DNA of 6,641 bases from Bdellovibrionales bacterium. GTDB lineage: Bacteria; Bdellovibrionota; Bdellovibrionia; Bdellovibrionales; UBA1609. Positions 4,861-6,641 of this stretch are shown here, in pieces. The translations under genes and the position numbers were made by a program. The notes below the pieces were generated by a model. The model saw nothing but the letters and a program-made list of their open reading frames with translations. It made no database searches and was not told where the DNA came from. Location of the stretch: assembly GCA_028279085.1 (NCBI GenBank), contig JANQSX010000265.1, positions 1 to 6,641 on the forward strand. Reading direction: 5' to 3'. The first letter of the stretch is position 1, and the number at the start of each line of letters is the position of its first letter.

Positions 4861-4862
4861 TT

Positions 4863-6038
4863 TTAGTTAATTGAGCTATAAAGTATTCTCTCTAATAATG
4901 CTTCACTTGTTTTTAAAATGGCTTTAAAAACTTCGCTCCGTATATGAGAGGGTTTGTTGATAGATTGTTTTTTCTTACAAAATTTAACAATTTTTTTAAA
5001 AGCTCCTTCTTTTGATAGTCCATCTGTTTTTAAACTATGAGAAACCTTCCCTCTAAGATCATGTAATAATCTCAAAAAATCAGCAATTTCCAAGTTATCT
5101 TTTTTCAATTTTTTAGTGATCCACAACTCCAATAAAGCAATTGATTTTTTCATTTTACCTTCTTTATCTTTTAGTTCTGTGTCTGTTACACCTAACGTTT
5201 TTAAATTTTGTTTAAGATCTTTATTATTTAAAGATTCAACAAGGATTTTATGAAGGTACTTTATTTGAGAATCAAACTCTTCGTTACCTTTTGGTATTTT
5301 CAGGAAATCAACAATATCGTTTTTTCTAAAAAGATGCCAACCAAATTTTTGTTTCCAAAATTTATTAATATCTTTATATGTCCACTCAAATTGAGATATA
5401 AATAATTCCGTATTTAAAATTTCTAAGATATTAGAAACAGCCTTTTGCACTTCACTTGTATTTATTTCCGGATTATTTTCCAATTTTTTAAGATAAAAAA
5501 CTATATTGAATTGTTTTACTAAACCAGACAGCCCTTTTTTTCTCATAAGTTTCTGTATAGAATGCCTTATATCCCTAGAATCATTAGATTCAAATGCAAA
5601 ATCATATTTTTCTTTTACTTTCTGAAAAATCTTCTTCTCTTCTTCATTCAATCTTTGAACATTAATGTCATTAGTAAAATTTCTAACTATAAAAACACAT
5701 TTTTCCAGTCTTGTAAGAAGTAATCTCCACCCATCTTCTCTATAAGGGCAGTAAATATTTCTGTTGGGGAATTGTTGTTGAAGTTTTTTAAATATTTTTC
5801 TGTGACGATTCTTAATATTTTTAGTGATAAATCTAAGGCGCCAAACAGGTTCTAATTCTGGGTATAAATGATGATTCATATAAGGATGCTCCCTGTCAGG
5901 AGAATACCATAGTACATCCCTTTCATGTCCTCCTAGTTTTTTCAATACATCAAGAGCAGTTTTACGAATTTTATCTTCGTTATCATTCTTTCTTATAGAG
6001 ACATTGATAACAATTTCAGTATATATATCATCTCTCAT
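4863..6038 (-). CDS. HEPN-like protein of unknown function, candidate RNase (391 aa)
   Basis: I do not recognise the whole protein. The C-terminal third is helical and contains FLRLLHDLRGKVSHSL (residues 321-336), with R329 and H334 in the R-x4-H arrangement typical of HEPN RNase active sites ('..LRGKVSH..' resembles the Apea-type 'iRNkivH'). The N-terminal 100 residues look alpha/beta and basic, with a distinctive HPYMNHHLYPELEPVWRLRF segment (51-70). The middle (about 130-310) is Lys/Glu-rich helix. There is no signal peptide or membrane segment, so it should be cytoplasmic. The ATG has AGGGA 6 bases upstream, and the gene overlaps the 153-aa gene by 11 bases, so they are one operon. HEPN proteins often act in toxin-antitoxin or abortive infection systems by cutting RNA. 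Here that role is inferred from one short motif and context only. The region is clearly AT-richer than the integrase module. Confidence 0.85.
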   Translation of the reverse strand: MRDDIYTEIVINVSIRKNDNEDKIRKTALDVLKKLGGHERDVLWYSPDREHPYMNHHLYPELEPVWRLRFITKNIKNRHRKIFKKLQQQFPNRNIYCPYREDGWRLLLTRLEKCVFIVRNFTNDINVQRLNEEEKKIFQKVKEKYDFAFESNDSRDIRHSIQKLMRKKGLSGLVKQFNIVFYLKKLENNPEINTSEVQKAVSNILEILNTELFISQFEWTYKDINKFWKQKFGWHLFRKNDIVDFLKIPKGNEEFDSQIKYLHKILVESLNNKDLKQNLKTLGVTDTELKDKEGKMKKSIALLELWITKKLKKDNLEIADFLRLLHDLRGKVSHSLKTDGLSKEGAFKKIVKFCKKKQSINKPSHIRSEVFKAILKTSEALLERILYSSIN

Positions 6039-6489
6039 GTTTTAGTCCCTTTTTCAGCAGTTTTTTCTGTTTTTCCAGCAGTTCTGTCTTTTCTACGTTT
6101 TCTAGCAAAAGTTTAATATCTGATTCAATTCTTTCTGATACAGTTCTTTCTGAAATACAGTCGGGTTTGATAATATGAATAGTATCTTTTCCTGCACCTC
6201 GGCAAGTTCTGTTATCGTCAGTCCATATCAAAATAGATAGTCTCTTACTTCTAAGAACTCCATAGAGCATTTCTCTCATAAATTCTTCATCATTATAAGA
6301 ATAGTCAGGAAAATATTTTTTTATAAATTTATCAGGGTAATCTATGACTAATCTTTCTGTTCTATCAGATACTAGCGCTGAGCTGTTGTCTCTGTCCAAT
6401 TCTTGTTTAGCGCATTTGTAAATATATTCATATAATTTAAAACACCTGAAAACGCTGCTGTAGTCGTATTTACTTTTTTTATTTTTCAT
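6028..6489 (-). CDS. Hypothetical protein, operon partner of the HEPN-like gene (153 aa)
   Basis: I recognise no family. Residues 1-60 are rich in Lys, Tyr and Asp, with two Cys (C16, C26) and an aromatic helix YDYSSVFRCFKLYEYIYKC. The centre has a hydrophobic strand SILIWTDDNRTCRGAGKDTIHIIKP (85-109) that could be the core of a small alpha/beta fold. Residues 115-153 are a charged amphipathic helix, probably a coiled coil. The start has GTGAGG 7 bases upstream of the ATG. The gene begins 24 bases after the stop of the preceding partial gene and overlaps the following 391-aa gene by 11 bases, so all three are likely co-transcribed and co-translated. It lacks the GS...D-x-D signature of the MNT antitoxin that accompanies many HEPN toxins, so it is not that known pairing. 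It could still be a neutralising or sensor partner. Confidence 0.8.
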   Translation of the reverse strand: MKNKKSKYDYSSVFRCFKLYEYIYKCAKQELDRDNSSALVSDRTERLVIDYPDKFIKKYFPDYSYNDEEFMREMLYGVLRSKRLSILIWTDDNRTCRGAGKDTIHIIKPDCISERTVSERIESDIKLLLENVEKTELLEKQKKLLKKGLKHER

Positions 6490-6513
6490 ATAGAAACCTC
6501 ACTTGGTTTAATA

Positions 6514-6641
6514 TCAAAATTTTGAATTAGAAATTTCATTAACCATATCAGGAAACTGACACTTTCTCAAATTTGATTCTTTTATGTTTTCTAAAGGAAA
6601 TAAAGTTTTTATACTAAACTTTTGTCTAACTTCTAAAGTGA
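6514..6641 (-). CDS. Partial protein, C-terminal 41 residues, first visible gene of the HEPN-like operon
   Basis: An open frame enters from the right edge and ends with TGA (complement of 6514-6516). The last residues include KFSIKTLFPLENIKESNLRK and end NEISNSKF. The other two minus-strand frames are closed by stops within the first codons at this edge, and the stop is placed 24 bases before the start of the 153-aa gene. Composition (Lys, Asn, Ile-rich) matches the two genes downstream. I therefore believe it is the tail of a real upstream gene. The product cannot be inferred from so short a piece; the rest lies outside the window. Confidence 0.6.
   Translation of the reverse strand, partial: TLEVRQKFSIKTLFPLENIKESNLRKCQFPDMVNEISNSKF

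Larger units (their letters stand above)
3982..4862. other. 881-base gene-free region with multiple hairpins
   Basis: No coding sequence with a start, ribosome binding site and plausible composition is visible on either strand. The plus strand is strongly pyrimidine-rich, especially 4370-4515. Structured elements are concentrated here: a long-range stem at 4001-4065 in the excisionase leader, a GC-rich hairpin at 4120-4140, a minus-strand terminator at 4177-4208, a nested inverted repeat at 4519-4635, a 12-bp tandem repeat at 4657-4680, a 13-bp hairpin at 4719-4752 and a palindromic element at 4803-4860. It separates the excisionase/integrase module from the HEPN-like operon. It may hold a non-coding RNA, an origin-type site, or a mobile-element scar. 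Confidence 0.55.

Noticed and set aside
1..6641. CRISPR array, tRNA, rRNA, or reverse-transcriptase/retron unit
   Set aside because: There is no set of regularly spaced repeats longer than 12 bp, no tRNA-like cloverleaf or CCA end was seen, and none of the proteins has reverse transcriptase motifs.

Overview
This AT-rich window looks like an accessory (mobile) region of a bacterial chromosome or large plasmid. Genes use the standard code and most have clear AGGAGG-type ribosome binding sites. A short palindromic repeat of the 'ATTCCCGC-GAAA-GCGGGAAT' kind, widespread in Gram-negative genomes, lies beside the integrase. That and the general gene content suggest a Gram-negative, perhaps proteobacterial, host, but I cannot name a taxon. 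I found no rRNA, tRNA, CRISPR array, transposase or housekeeping gene.

Layout from left to right. (1) 22-489, minus: a small conserved-type zinc-ribbon protein. (2) 490-863: non-coding, with several small perfect inverted repeats and a near-consensus sigma70-type promoter at 829-857. (3) 864-2008, plus: a tightly coupled gene pair, a 4-fold beta-flower-like protein followed by a DUF3800 (RNase H-like fold) protein, apparently read from a leaderless or nearly leaderless mRNA. (4) 2009-2389: non-coding and rich in short tandem repeats, next to the 3' end of the integrase; a plausible attachment-site region. (5) 2390-3981, minus: an excisionase-like HTH gene overlapping a complete tyrosine recombinase gene, forming a recombination module. 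(6) 3982-4862: an 881-base gene-free stretch holding several hairpins. These include a nested double inverted repeat at 4519-4635, a terminator facing the minus strand at 4177-4208 and a 13-bp hairpin at 4719-4752. (7) 4863-6641, minus: at least three co-directional AT-rich genes (a partial ORF cut by the window edge, a 153-aa protein and a 391-aa protein). The 391-aa protein has an R-x4-H motif in a helical C-terminus, as in HEPN-type RNases.

Interpretation: an integrase/excisionase module is flanked by two compact cassettes of poorly characterised genes. Each carries a possible nuclease: DUF3800 on the left and a HEPN-like protein on the right. This arrangement is typical of islands that carry anti-phage or other conflict systems. 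The defence role is inference from fold-level similarity and context, not something the sequence proves. The least explained pieces are the HEPN-like operon, the nested inverted repeat, and the leaderless beta-flower/DUF3800 pair.
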